A DNA stretch of 64,000 nucleotides from Chryseobacterium sp. LAM-KRS1 (GCF_013184525.1 NZ_JAAOIZ010000002.1:62001-126000); one strand, 5' to 3'. Positions 44,448-54,281 are shown, counted from the first letter of the stretch. The notes: generated from the letters alone by a model not told the origin. Numbers and translations: made by a program.

Positions 44448-46397
44448 TTACTTTTTATGTAATTTAATTCTATGTAATTTATACTTTTTATCTTTTTTCT
44501 GCTTTAAAATCAATCCGGCGAGTGGCGGCAGTTTTAAAGTTATGGATTGGGGCCTGTTCATCCAATCCCCTTTCTCTTCTCTTATAATAACAGGCTCTAC
44601 ACCACCGCCACTGTATATTTCATCATCAGAATTGAAAATAACTTCCCAATGTGTTCCTTCGTTCACTCCTATTGTATACTCAACGATACGGGGTGTAAGA
44701 TTAAGAACGATCATGCAAACATCATCCTTCCGTTTCCCCTTTCTTAAATATACAAAGACAGAATTATCCTTATCATCGGCTTCCACCCATTCAAATCCTT
44801 TGGGATTAAACTGGTTTTCATATAAAGCAGATTCTGATCTGTACGCATGATTGAGATCTTTGACTAATGTCTGCAATCCTTTATGAACAGGATACTGTAA
44901 CAAATGCCAATCCAGGCTTTGCTTAAAATTCCATTCAGCAGTCTGACCGAATTCATCTCCCATAAAAAGCAGTTTTGCTCCCGGATGCGTATACATGTAT
45001 ACATAAAGTGCCCGAAGATTGGCAAACTTTTGCCATTCATCTCCCGGCATTTTATAAATAAGACTTGCTTTCCCATGTACAACTTCATCGTGAGATAAAG
45101 GCATCATATAATTTTCGTTATACATATACATGGACGCAAAGGTTATTTTGTGATGGTTGTTTTTTCTGAGGATGGGATCAAGTTTAAAATAATCCAGTGT
45201 ATCATGCATCCAACCCATCATCCATTTCATTCCAAACCCCACACCACCATCATGCACCGGCTTGGTAAGCATTGGAAAATCTGAACTTTCTTCAGCAATC
45301 GTAATAATTGCATTTCCGAATTCTTTATATACTGCTGTATTAAATTCCTGAAGAAATATTTTTGCTTCAAGATTTACATTCCCGCCATACTGATTTGGCT
45401 CCCACTCTCCTTCATTTCTGGAATAATCCAGATGGAGCATGGAAGTTACGGCATCTACCCGCAATCCATCCGCATGATATCTTTCCAGCCAAAACATGGC
45501 GTTGGAGATCAAAAAAGATTTTACTTCATTTCTTCCGTAGTTGAAAATGTAAGATTTCCAGTCCGGATGAAATCCTTTTCTCGGGTCTTCATGCTCATAT
45601 AAAAAAGACCCATCGAAACGATGGAGTCCATTCGCATCTCCCGGGAAATGAGAAGGAACCCAGTCCAGTATTACGCCTATATCATTCTTATGAAGTTCAT
45701 CAATCAGGAACATTAAATCCTGAGGGGATCCGAATCTTGAAGTTGCGGCATAGAAACCTGTGATCTGATATCCCCAACTGGGATCATAAGGAAACTCCAT
45801 GACGGGCATAAATTCTACGTGTGTGAATCCCATTTCTATGATGTAAGGCACCAGCTTTTTGGCTATATCACGATAATTTAAAAACTTATCAGGATGGTCT
45901 TCTTCCCTTACCCATGAACCTAATTGCATTTCATATACAGAAATCGGAGCTTCCAACCGGTTCTTTTTCCATCTGCTGTCCATCCATTCCTGGTCTTTCC
46001 ATTCATACCACGTAGTAGAAATCAGAGATGCTGCCTGTAAATTTTGCTCCCAACTTAATGCATAAGGATCACTTTTTTCCAAAAGATCACCATAAGCCGT
46101 TTCTATAGCATATTTATATAAAGTTCCCCATTTAAGATCAGCAATAAAGCCTTCCCAGATCCCCGATCCATCCCACCGGGGATATAAAATATGCTCTTTA
46201 TGATTCCAGTTATTAAAATTCCCAATCACAGAAACCTTTTTCGCATTGGGTGCCCAGACAGAAAAATAAACTCCTGAAACCCCGTCTTTTTCTACGGAAT
46301 GTGCCCCAAACTTATCGTAAAGCTTGTAATGCTTACCTTCTTTGAAAAGATAAACATCATGATCCGTAAAAAGTGTATAGGTTTTAACAGAGTTCAT
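44448..46397 (-). CDS. glgB: 1,4-alpha-glucan branching enzyme
   Basis: 649 aa. The N-terminal CBM48 domain (VYFSVWAPNAKKVSVIGNFN, about 42-62) is followed by a GH13 catalytic barrel: MEFPYDPSWGYQITGF, the nucleophile Asp in GLRVDAVTSMLHLDY, the acid Glu in TIAEESSDFP, and LSHDEVVHGK. The C-terminal beta domain is about 100 residues. It introduces alpha-1,6 branches. It is first in the glgB-glgA-glgC set and divergent from the CBM-esterase gene. Confidence 0.96.
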   Translation of the reverse strand: MNSVKTYTLFTDHDVYLFKEGKHYKLYDKFGAHSVEKDGVSGVYFSVWAPNAKKVSVIGNFNNWNHKEHILYPRWDGSGIWEGFIADLKWGTLYKYAIETAYGDLLEKSDPYALSWEQNLQAASLISTTWYEWKDQEWMDSRWKKNRLEAPISVYEMQLGSWVREEDHPDKFLNYRDIAKKLVPYIIEMGFTHVEFMPVMEFPYDPSWGYQITGFYAATSRFGSPQDLMFLIDELHKNDIGVILDWVPSHFPGDANGLHRFDGSFLYEHEDPRKGFHPDWKSYIFNYGRNEVKSFLISNAMFWLERYHADGLRVDAVTSMLHLDYSRNEGEWEPNQYGGNVNLEAKIFLQEFNTAVYKEFGNAIITIAEESSDFPMLTKPVHDGGVGFGMKWMMGWMHDTLDYFKLDPILRKNNHHKITFASMYMYNENYMMPLSHDEVVHGKASLIYKMPGDEWQKFANLRALYVYMYTHPGAKLLFMGDEFGQTAEWNFKQSLDWHLLQYPVHKGLQTLVKDLNHAYRSESALYENQFNPKGFEWVEADDKDNSVFVYLRKGKRKDDVCMIVLNLTPRIVEYTIGVNEGTHWEVIFNSDDEIYSGGGVEPVIIREEKGDWMNRPQSITLKLPPLAGLILKQKKDKKYKLHRIKLHKK

Positions 46398-46609
46398 TAG
46401 TGTTTAATTTTATATGCTTTGAAACTACGAAAAATACAGATAGAAACAATTAATTATAGTTCAAATAATTGTTATAAAAGTTCTTTCATCCACCTTCCTA
46501 TCAAATATATAAAATTTAATAGTCTTCTGATTGTTTTTTACCAGAAATTTTCAACGTTTATATATCTAAAGTTTTTTTATAAATTTAGCCTTAACTTTTT
46601 ATAAAACGC

Positions 46610-47734
46610 ATGATGAAGTTTAAGCTTTACACTGATGAAAGTGATGACAGAACTGTTTATATAACAGGAAATTTTAATAACTGGAACCCTAAAGATGATC
46701 AATACAAGCTTACTTCCATAGATGCTAACAACTATAGCATTGAAATTAGCGATGAATTTTTGCCCTCAGCAATAGAATATAAATTCACAAAAGGAGGCTG
46801 GGAAAATGTAGAGCTTGACCAGTATGGAAATATTACTCCCAACAGAAAAGTAAACAAATCGACAGGAGAAGCCTCTGACATGGTAAAGAAATGGAGGCTT
46901 AACTGGGGACCTTTTAAAGATGAATTTTTTCCCATTATTGAAATCATCTCAGAAGAATTTTACATTCCACAACTCGACAGATACCGAAAAGTATGGGCAT
47001 TACTTCCCTACGATTATTATATTTCCAACAAAAGCTATCCTGTACTCTATCTTCAGGACGCACAGAACCTCTTCAACGAAGGAAGTGAATACGGCAATTG
47101 GGAAATAGATAAAAAACTCTCTATTCTTGCAGAATACGGACGTGGGGATGTAATCATCATCGCGATTGAACACGGAAGTCAGGAAAGGATAAAGGAATAT
47201 ATATTCGACAATGATCATGTTGCTCACGGTTCCGAAGGCAAGAAATACATACGCTTCATCACAGATACGCTGAAACCTTTCGTCGATGAAAATTACCGGA
47301 CCAAAAAAGACAGGGAAAATACAGGTATCGGCGGGAGTTCATTAGGTGCCCTTATTAGTATTTACAGTGGATTTCTATACCCTGAAGTATATTCAAAATT
47401 ACTGATTTTCTCTCCTTCGCTTTGGGTAGAGCCTAACAATAATTTTCCAATGATGAACTTCCGTATTCCCTTCAAGACTAAAATCTATTTATACGGAGGA
47501 GGAAAGGAAGGATCTAAAATGGTAAAAAGAATCCGCATATTTGAAGAATATTTAAAAAAATGGGAACAAAAAAATCTTTTTGATTTCGAATTTAAAACCA
47601 GTATCAATCCCGAAGGTACACACAGTGAATTCTATTGGTCGCAGGAGTTTCCGAGGGCCATCGAATGGCTATTTTATGACAATACAGAAAATCCTGTAGA
47701 AGTAGCACCACAACAACAATCAATCAAACCGTAA
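46610..47734 (+). CDS. Alpha/beta-hydrolase esterase with N-terminal starch-binding-like domain
   Basis: 374 aa. The first 75 residues resemble a CBM20/CBM48 glucan-binding module (FKLYTDESDDRTVYITGNFN, with NNWNPKDD after it). The body is an esterase D-like alpha/beta-hydrolase with nucleophile Ser244 in GIGGSSLGA, YPVLYLQDAQNLF near residue 140, and a His in PEGTHSEFYW. No signal peptide, so it is cytoplasmic. Its position back to back with the glycogen genes and its CBM suggest activity on glycogen or a glycogen-bound ester; this is inference. Relatives include Fes/IroE-type esterases. The M17 gene follows by five bases. Confidence 0.8.
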   Translation: MMKFKLYTDESDDRTVYITGNFNNWNPKDDQYKLTSIDANNYSIEISDEFLPSAIEYKFTKGGWENVELDQYGNITPNRKVNKSTGEASDMVKKWRLNWGPFKDEFFPIIEIISEEFYIPQLDRYRKVWALLPYDYYISNKSYPVLYLQDAQNLFNEGSEYGNWEIDKKLSILAEYGRGDVIIIAIEHGSQERIKEYIFDNDHVAHGSEGKKYIRFITDTLKPFVDENYRTKKDRENTGIGGSSLGALISIYSGFLYPEVYSKLLIFSPSLWVEPNNNFPMMNFRIPFKTKIYLYGGGKEGSKMVKRIRIFEEYLKKWEQKNLFDFEFKTSINPEGTHSEFYWSQEFPRAIEWLFYDNTENPVEVAPQQQSIKP

Positions 47735-47739
47735 AAATT

Positions 47740-49155
47740 ATGAAACTAATCAATAAAAAAAATAAAAATTACATTCAGGTTTTTCAATTATTTACAGAAG
47801 AAGAATGGATCAAAAAAAATAAAAGCTTTAACAAAAATATTTCCACCTTTTTTACAGGAAAAAAGAATGAAGTTTTCATTAGCACTAGTGAAGATAGCAT
47901 TACTTATTTTATCGGATTAGGAAAATCGTCTGTTCAGAGTTTTGAGATCCAGCAGGTGGCAGTAAAATTTTCACAAACACAAAAAAATAATTTAAGAGCT
48001 GTCCCTACTCTGTTGATGAGCGATTTCATCAGCCAAAAACAATTTGAAGAATTTATCAAAGGACTGTTATTAGGAACATACAAATACCCATTTGATAAAA
48101 GCCATCCTTTCTGGAGCCCTGAATTTGAAATTCACTTTGAAAATATAAGCCAGAAAAAACTGGATAATATCAGCCAAAAAGCATTAGCGTTGTCCAATGG
48201 TCAGACAGCCTGCCAGGAATGGTTAAATAAACCTGCAAACCTTAAGACCCCACCCGTTTTATGCTCATACCTTAAGGATCTGGCAAAAAAACATCAGCTT
48301 AAATACACTGTATTCAACAGAAAAAAATGTGAGGAATTAGGTCTTGGAGCGTATCTCTCAGTTAATCAGGGAAGCGCTTATGATGCTGCATTCACCATAT
48401 TAGAATATCGGACAACCGTAAAAAAAGCAAAGACCATTGGATTAATTGGAAAGTGTGTGGTTTTTGATACCGGAGGCATTTCATTAAAAGATCATCAGAA
48501 CATGCATTATATGAAATCCGATATGGGCGGAGCAACTGCTGTTATAGGATCTTTAATTTATGCTTCAGAGATGCAGCTTCCTGTAAACCTTGTTGTAATT
48601 TTACCTATTACCGATAATGCTATTTCTGAAAAAGCTTTTCTGCCAAGTGATGTCATCACAGCTTACAACGGAAAAACTATAGAAGTTCTGAATACTGATG
48701 CAGAAGGCAGAATGATATTAGCCGATGCTCTTTCTTATCTGGCTAAAAACTACAAAACAGATCTTCTTATTGATCTGGCAACCCTTACAGGAAGTTCAGT
48801 AAGAATGTTTGGAGATACCTGTGGTGCTTTGTTCTCAAACAATGAAGAAGTGAAAAATCTGTTATTGCAAACAGGTGACAGAACCAATCAAAGGCTGTGG
48901 AATCTTCCCTTGTGGGATGTATGGAAAGAAGACATACAATCTGATGTAGCAGATCTTAAAAACATTTCCTTGAAGCCGATTGGTGATTGTATTGTAGCGG
49001 CCAAATTTCTGGAACAATTTATAGAAAATCATCCGAAGTGGGCTCACCTGGATATTGCGGGAGTCGCTTTCGGGAGTGTTGGTTATGCCAAAGAAAAAGC
49101 CGCAACAGGTTTTGGAGTGCAATTGCTGACGGATTTAATCGAAAATTATCATTAA
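47740..49155 (+). CDS. M17 leucyl aminopeptidase
   Basis: 471 aa. The C-terminal catalytic domain (about 165-471) has the metal-binding Lys in GKCVVFDTGGISLK, MKSDMGGA, and the signature NTDAEGRMILADAL. The N-terminal domain is divergent and shorter than in PepA. It is a cytoplasmic, di-metal, hexameric aminopeptidase in known members, releasing N-terminal Leu and other residues. Co-transcription with the CBM-esterase is likely from the five-base gap. Confidence 0.9.
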   Translation: MKLINKKNKNYIQVFQLFTEEEWIKKNKSFNKNISTFFTGKKNEVFISTSEDSITYFIGLGKSSVQSFEIQQVAVKFSQTQKNNLRAVPTLLMSDFISQKQFEEFIKGLLLGTYKYPFDKSHPFWSPEFEIHFENISQKKLDNISQKALALSNGQTACQEWLNKPANLKTPPVLCSYLKDLAKKHQLKYTVFNRKKCEELGLGAYLSVNQGSAYDAAFTILEYRTTVKKAKTIGLIGKCVVFDTGGISLKDHQNMHYMKSDMGGATAVIGSLIYASEMQLPVNLVVILPITDNAISEKAFLPSDVITAYNGKTIEVLNTDAEGRMILADALSYLAKNYKTDLLIDLATLTGSSVRMFGDTCGALFSNNEEVKNLLLQTGDRTNQRLWNLPLWDVWKEDIQSDVADLKNISLKPIGDCIVAAKFLEQFIENHPKWAHLDIAGVAFGSVGYAKEKAATGFGVQLLTDLIENYH

Positions 49156-49258
49156 AAATTAGTTTATTACAAAATTTCTCTGTATAATTGATTTAGGATT
49201 TTCAAAATCTCAGCAATGGCTAATTTTTAATATTAATTAGTTAATAAAAAATTGCTTT

Positions 49259-49266
49259 TATTTTTG
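49259..49266 (+). promoter_or_regulatory. -7 box for the amidoligase cluster
   Basis: TATTTTTG, an exact TAnnTTTG match, 29 bases before the first ATP-grasp gene. No -33 TTG at usual spacing, so it may need an activator. Confidence 0.4.
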
Positions 49267-49295
49267 ATAATTCATTAAATTTTTAAAAACACTGT

Positions 49296-50507
49296 ATGGA
49301 GGAGAAAACTATAGTATGTATTTCGTGCTATTACAAGGGCTATGATTTCATGGACGAAATGAAGATGCTCGGTAATAAAATAATCCTGATTACATCCGAA
49401 AATATCAGAGAAAAGAACTGGCCGTGGCATGCGATCGATGAGGTTTTTTATATGCCCGAATTAAAGCCGTCCGTATGGAACCTTGAACATCTTATTCAGG
49501 GATTCTCCCATCTTATGCAGACCCGAAAAATTGATGCTGTCGTTGCTCTCGATGATTATGACGTTGAAAAAGCAGCACTGATCAGGGAGACTTTCCGTAT
49601 CCCAGGGATGGGACAAACTACCCACCGCTATTTCAGGGATAAACTGGCAATGAGACAAAAAGCCAAAGATTCGGGTATCAACGTGCCGGAATTTACAGCA
49701 GTCTTTAACAATGATGAGGTTAATACTTTTATTGAAAACGTTCCTGCTCCGTGGGTGTTAAAGCCCCGTTCCGAAGCTTCTGCATCGGGGATAAAGAAAA
49801 TCACTTCTAAGGAACAGCTTTGGGAAGCCTTAAATGAGTTGGGAGAAGAACGCCATCTTTTTTTACTGGAAAGCTTTAAACCCGGAGATGTTTTCCATGT
49901 AGACAGCCTTACTTTTGATAAAGAAGTGGTGTTTACATCAGCATCTCAATATCTGGCCCCGCCGATGCAGGTTTCCCATGAAGGAGGTGTTTTCAGAACC
50001 AAAACTTTAAGCAGGCAATCTGATGAATTCAAAGCTCTTGAAGAAATTAATGCAAAACTCCTCTCAAATTTTGGATTACTGAATGGAGCCACCCATACTG
50101 AATTTATAAGGAGTAAAGAAGACGGAACATGGTATTTTCTGGAAACCTCTTCACGTGTAGGGGGTGCACATATTCCTGATCTTGTTGAAGCTTCCAGCGA
50201 TATCAATATCTGGCGCGAATGGGCAAAGATTGAAGACGCACTCCTGAGATCAAAAAAATATGAAGTAGCCAAACCCGTGGAGTACCATTCCGGATTGATC
50301 ATTGCCTTAATTAAGGATCAAAAGCCTGATTACGGTCCGTTCGAATGTGAAGAAATCGTTAAGTACCTTCCTATAGATTATCATGTCGGGATAGTATATA
50401 AATCCGGAAACGCTGACATTATACAGGAAAGACTCGACTTCGCAGCAGAGAAGATCAATACCGGATTACTGAATATTTTACCTCCGAAAGGTAAACCCAC
50501 AAGTTAG
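49296..50507 (+). CDS. ATP-grasp ligase
   Basis: 403 aa. An N-terminal Rossmann-like pre-ATP domain (1-110, IVCISCYYKGYDFMDEMKML) precedes the ATP-grasp fold: VLKPRSEASASGIKK (about residues 154-168) binds ATP phosphate with a glycine-like loop, LLESFKPGDVFHVDSL, then the Mg-binding end FLETSSRVGGAHIPDL near 280. It is like BacD/PurK-type carboxylate-amine ligases that form an acyl phosphate and couple it to an amine. First gene of a run of probable ligases; substrates unknown. Confidence 0.85.
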   Translation: MEEKTIVCISCYYKGYDFMDEMKMLGNKIILITSENIREKNWPWHAIDEVFYMPELKPSVWNLEHLIQGFSHLMQTRKIDAVVALDDYDVEKAALIRETFRIPGMGQTTHRYFRDKLAMRQKAKDSGINVPEFTAVFNNDEVNTFIENVPAPWVLKPRSEASASGIKKITSKEQLWEALNELGEERHLFLLESFKPGDVFHVDSLTFDKEVVFTSASQYLAPPMQVSHEGGVFRTKTLSRQSDEFKALEEINAKLLSNFGLLNGATHTEFIRSKEDGTWYFLETSSRVGGAHIPDLVEASSDINIWREWAKIEDALLRSKKYEVAKPVEYHSGLIIALIKDQKPDYGPFECEEIVKYLPIDYHVGIVYKSGNADIIQERLDFAAEKINTGLLNILPPKGKPTS

Positions 50508-50541
50508 TTCGGTCTGTATTCAAATTATAATTATTCCAAGC

Positions 50542-51255
50542 ATGCCACATATAGAACATACTGATTATTATTCAAATATATTGGGAATAAGCATTAAGGT
50601 AGAAGTAACAGGACATTACGGCTATCCTATTATCATGTTCCCTACTTCGCAGGGATTGTATACCCAGAATCATGATTTCCACCTCAACGGAAGCATCAAC
50701 TGGTTTGTAGAGCAGGGCAAAGTAAAGCTGTATAACCTTCAGACTATTGACAGCTGGAGTTTTTATGATGATGATATATCGCCGCAGCAAAGAATAAAAA
50801 ATTATGAAAGATATGTTCAGTTTCTTATTCAGGAATTTGTCCCTTATATTCAGAAATTACATAAAACACACCGGGTTGCTATAGCCGGTGCCAGTTTCGG
50901 AGGATACCATGCTGCAAATTTTGCATTCCGGTTTCCTGATGTCATCTCACATTTATTCTGTCTTTCCGGGGCATTTACGATCCGGAATTTCATGGACGGA
51001 TATTCTGATGATCTTGTATATTATAATTGCCCCAGAGAGTTCGTCAAAAATGATGAGGCCTGGAAATATAAACATATGCATATTGTCTTAAGTACTTCTG
51101 ATCAGGACATTTGTAAGGATAAAAACCTTGAAATGGCAGCAATCCTCCAATCAAAAGGAATAGATTACTGGTATGATGAAAGAAAATGGATCAATCACGA
51201 CTGGCCGTTGTGGAGAATGGTATTTCCGACGTTCATCAGCGCATTTTTTTCCTGA
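50542..51255 (+). CDS. Alpha/beta-hydrolase esterase (COG4947-like)
   Basis: 237 aa. The nucleophile elbow GASFGGYHAAN has Ser118; Asp187 in STSDQD and His219 in WINHDWPLW complete a plausible triad. Short family with no lid or signal peptide. It is embedded 34 bases after one ATP-grasp gene and 53 bases before another. Members of this family often neighbour amide ligases, which suggests it releases, hydrolyses or transfers the product. Function is inferred from position. Confidence 0.8.
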   Translation: MPHIEHTDYYSNILGISIKVEVTGHYGYPIIMFPTSQGLYTQNHDFHLNGSINWFVEQGKVKLYNLQTIDSWSFYDDDISPQQRIKNYERYVQFLIQEFVPYIQKLHKTHRVAIAGASFGGYHAANFAFRFPDVISHLFCLSGAFTIRNFMDGYSDDLVYYNCPREFVKNDEAWKYKHMHIVLSTSDQDICKDKNLEMAAILQSKGIDYWYDERKWINHDWPLWRMVFPTFISAFFS

Positions 51256-51308
51256 AAAACCAGGTTCTGACAATCATTTATTAGTATAAAACAATAAAAA
51301 TAACAATT

Positions 51309-52262
51309 ATGAAAAAAAAGGTGGGAATTCTATTTGGTATGGAGGATACATTTCCCTGGGCATTTATCGATAAAGTAAATGAGCTGGGAAATGGCGAGAT
51401 TATAGCAGAACCTGTCCATATTGATAAACTTGAACAAGGGGCTGATTATGGTTATGCTGTTATTATAGACAGGATTTCCCATGATGTTCCCTTCTACAGG
51501 GCATACCTCAAAAATGCTGCACTGAATGGGACCTATATTATCAATAATCCGTTCTGGTGGAGTGCTGATGAAAAATTTTTCAATAATGCACTGATGACAA
51601 AACTGGGAATTCCTCTTCCCAAAACGGTATTATTACCTTCTCACGAAAGGCCAACCAATACTACGGAAACATCATTCAGAAACTTAAAATTCCCTCATGA
51701 CTGGGAATATATATTCGATTATGTAGGTTTTCCTGCTTATATGAAACCTCACGACGGAGGAGGCTGGAGAAATGTGTATAGAATTGAAAATCCGGAAGAT
51801 TTATGGAATAAACTGGGTGAAACAGAACAACTCGTGATGATGGTTCAGGAAGAGATTATTTTTGATGATTACTACAGGGTATATTGCCTGGGTAGGAAAT
51901 ACGTTCATATCATGCCTTATGAGCCTCGAAATGAGCCTCATTTAAGATATGCAACCAATCATCAGACTGATGGTGAAGAACTGGAAAAACTATTGAAGAC
52001 CATTCACGATTATACCATAACAATGAATGAGGCCTTAGGATATGATTTCAACACCGTGGAATTTGCAGTACGGGATGGAATTCCTTATGCTATTGATTTT
52101 TGTAATCCTGCGCCTGATGCCGACAGAAATTCTGTAGGAGAAGAAAATTTTGCATGGATTGTGGAACACGCTGCTCTGTTTGCGATTGAAAAAGCCAAAG
52201 AATATGTTCCAGGAAAGCCTAATATTTCCTGGGGAAATTTTGTAAAAGACTCCATACGATAG
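51309..52262 (+). CDS. ATP-grasp ligase, RimK-like
   Basis: 317 aa. It starts KKKVGILFGMEDTFPWAFI. The ATP-grasp region has YMKPHDGGGWRNVY (about 151-164, lysine and glycine-rich phosphate loop), MVQEEIIFDDYYRVYCL (nucleotide hinge, about 180), and the Mg-binding acidic end PYAIDFCNPAPDAD (about 258-271). Like RimK or D-Ala-D-Ala-type ligases it should form an acyl phosphate and an amide. It is different in sequence from the ligase at 49296, so the two likely act on different substrates. Confidence 0.85.
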   Translation: MKKKVGILFGMEDTFPWAFIDKVNELGNGEIIAEPVHIDKLEQGADYGYAVIIDRISHDVPFYRAYLKNAALNGTYIINNPFWWSADEKFFNNALMTKLGIPLPKTVLLPSHERPTNTTETSFRNLKFPHDWEYIFDYVGFPAYMKPHDGGGWRNVYRIENPEDLWNKLGETEQLVMMVQEEIIFDDYYRVYCLGRKYVHIMPYEPRNEPHLRYATNHQTDGEELEKLLKTIHDYTITMNEALGYDFNTVEFAVRDGIPYAIDFCNPAPDADRNSVGEENFAWIVEHAALFAIEKAKEYVPGKPNISWGNFVKDSIR

Positions 52263-52297
52263 ATCAGTGAAAGAGAAAATAAAAAAACACTAAAAGG

Positions 52298-53416
52298 ATG
52301 CACCAGTTTACTATAGGAATCGAAGAAGAGTATCAGATAATTGATGTTGAAAGCAGGGATCTTATTTCTCATGTTTCTAAAATTATTGAAGGTGGTAAAG
52401 CTGTTTTAAGTGAAAATTTAAAACACGAAATGCATGAGTCCATGATTGAAATGGAAACAGGGATCTGCCAGAATATTCAGGATGCAAGAACTGAGCTCAC
52501 GAATTTAAGAAGGCATCTCATCAATATTGCACATGAACAGGGGCTCAGGGTATCAGGAGGAGGAACCCATCCTTTCTCCCATTGGTCGGACAATTCCATT
52601 ACCCAGGGTGAACGTTATGTAAAAATTGTAGATGATATGGGAGATGTAGCCCGGGAAAATCTTATTTTCGGTCTTCATGTTCACATTGGTATTCCCAATC
52701 GTGAAGAGGGAGTAAGAATTCAAAACGTAATGCGATATTTTCTTCCCCATGTTTACGCTCTATCAACCAATTCTCCATTTTGGATCGGAAGAAATACAGG
52801 TTTTAAATCATACAGACAAGAGATCTTTGTCAAATTCCCAAGAACAGGGATACCAAGCTATTTCAACTCATTGGCTGAATTTGACAGCTATGTAGACCTT
52901 CTGGTGAAAACAGGAACGATTGATAACGCCAAAAAAATATGGTGGGATCTTCGGGTACATCCATTCTACCCTACTATTGAATTCAGAATCTGTGATATGC
53001 CGTTAAGGATTGATGAAACGGTTTGTCTGGCTGCCATTATGCAGAGCTTAGTAGCCAAAATTTATAAACTTCACAAGCAAAATTTAAGTTTCAGAAGCTA
53101 TAGAAGGCTTTTATTAAACGAAAATAAATGGCGCGCTTCAAAGAGTGGTATAGAAGCACATCTTATCGACTTTGGTAAAGAGGAATCGGTGCCATATCCG
53201 GATCTCCTGAAAGAACTGCTGGAATTTATAGATGATGTAGTTGATGAGTTAGGATGCAGGAAAGAAGTAGAATACGCATGGAAAATACTGGAAAACGGAA
53301 CCGGTGCAGACAGGCAGCTTCAGATTTTCAGGGAAACAGGAGACCTTACTAAAGTGGTAGATTATATGATCTCCGAAACAGAATACGGCATTACCCACGG
53401 CGAAATCATTTCATGA
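52298..53416 (+). CDS. ybdK: Carboxylate-amine ligase, GCS2/YbdK family
   Basis: 372 aa. The N-terminal IGIEEEYQIID motif (residues 6-16) carries the metal-binding Glu residues of the glutamine-synthetase-like fold. Further support comes from FGLHVHIGIPNREEGVRI, GTHPFSHWSDN and IEFRICDMPLRIDE near 230. YbdK is a weak gamma-glutamyl-cysteine ligase in E. coli; members of this group in clusters act on other acids and amines. It sits between an ATP-grasp gene and an amidotransferase gene, so a peptide-type product is likely, but the substrate is unknown. Confidence 0.87.
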   Translation: MHQFTIGIEEEYQIIDVESRDLISHVSKIIEGGKAVLSENLKHEMHESMIEMETGICQNIQDARTELTNLRRHLINIAHEQGLRVSGGGTHPFSHWSDNSITQGERYVKIVDDMGDVARENLIFGLHVHIGIPNREEGVRIQNVMRYFLPHVYALSTNSPFWIGRNTGFKSYRQEIFVKFPRTGIPSYFNSLAEFDSYVDLLVKTGTIDNAKKIWWDLRVHPFYPTIEFRICDMPLRIDETVCLAAIMQSLVAKIYKLHKQNLSFRSYRRLLLNENKWRASKSGIEAHLIDFGKEESVPYPDLLKELLEFIDDVVDELGCRKEVEYAWKILENGTGADRQLQIFRETGDLTKVVDYMISETEYGITHGEIIS

Positions 53417-53425
53417 TATTTTTGG

Positions 53426-53433
53426 TAACTTTG
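53426..53433 (+). promoter_or_regulatory. Possible internal promoter box before the amidotransferase gene
   Basis: TAACTTTG matches TAnnTTTG, 14 bases before the ATG at 53448, in the 31-base gap after ybdK. Confidence 0.35.
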
Positions 53434-53447
53434 CAAAAATATGATGT

Positions 53448-54281
53448 ATGAAAGATATTAGAATTGCTCTGTTGGACATGAACAACAATCATGTTAACCA
53501 AGGATTTAGAAATATTAAAGAAATTTCTGAAGCCTTCAGGCAAAATTCTGAAGAAAATGTAAGCATTGAGGTATTTGATGTACGCTACAAAGATGAAATT
53601 CCGGATATCAGAGATTTTGATATTTTTATTTCATCTGGAGGGCCGGGAAATCCTCATAAAGAAGGTTTGGACTGGGAAATAAAGTACGCTGATTTTTTAG
53701 ATGCCGTATATAACCATAATAAAGAAAAGGAGGATAAGAAATATTTGTTTCTCATATGCCATTCGTTTCAGATAGGAAGTATTCACTGGAATCTGGGAAA
53801 TGTATGTCCAAGAAAATCTTACTCTTTTGGAGTAATGCCTATCCACAAGACAGAGGAAGGAGAAAGTGAATTCTTATTTAAAAATCTTTCGAATCCTTTT
53901 TATGGTGTAGATTCGCGGGCATTTCAGTTTATAGAACCGGACCATGATCGTTTTGAGGAATTAGGAATGAAGATCGTTGCAATAGAAAAATTCCGACCTC
54001 ACATAGACCTTGAACGGGCTGTTATGGCAGTTCGCTTCTCAGAAGAGATATTTGGAACACAGTTTCATCCCGAAGCAGATCCGGCGAGCATGCTTGAAAA
54101 TCTAAAAGATGAAAAGAACAGAGCTGCGATGATAGAAAATTTCGGAAGAGAGAAATATCTTGAAACACTTGACCGCATTGATGATGAAGACAAAATTGTT
54201 TTGACTAGAGCCCAGATCCTTCCGGCATTTTTACAGTTTGCGAAAAAAAATATTCTGAAAAGAACAGGTGTAATTGCTTGA
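53448..54281 (+). CDS. Stand-alone class I glutamine amidotransferase
   Basis: 277 aa. The nucleophile is probably Cys104 in FLICHSFQIGS, and the base pair is His207/Glu209 in GTQFHPEADP. The oxyanion region has ISSGGPGNPHKEG near residue 62. The elbow reads Cys-His-Ser-Phe rather than the canonical Gly-x-Cys-x-Gly. There is no fused synthetase domain, so it must supply ammonia to a separate enzyme or hydrolyse a gamma-glutamyl bond, as in the gamma-glutamyl hydrolases. It is in the ligase run, ending at the 54309 terminator. Confidence 0.83.
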   Translation: MKDIRIALLDMNNNHVNQGFRNIKEISEAFRQNSEENVSIEVFDVRYKDEIPDIRDFDIFISSGGPGNPHKEGLDWEIKYADFLDAVYNHNKEKEDKKYLFLICHSFQIGSIHWNLGNVCPRKSYSFGVMPIHKTEEGESEFLFKNLSNPFYGVDSRAFQFIEPDHDRFEELGMKIVAIEKFRPHIDLERAVMAVRFSEEIFGTQFHPEADPASMLENLKDEKNRAAMIENFGREKYLETLDRIDDEDKIVLTRAQILPAFLQFAKKNILKRTGVIA

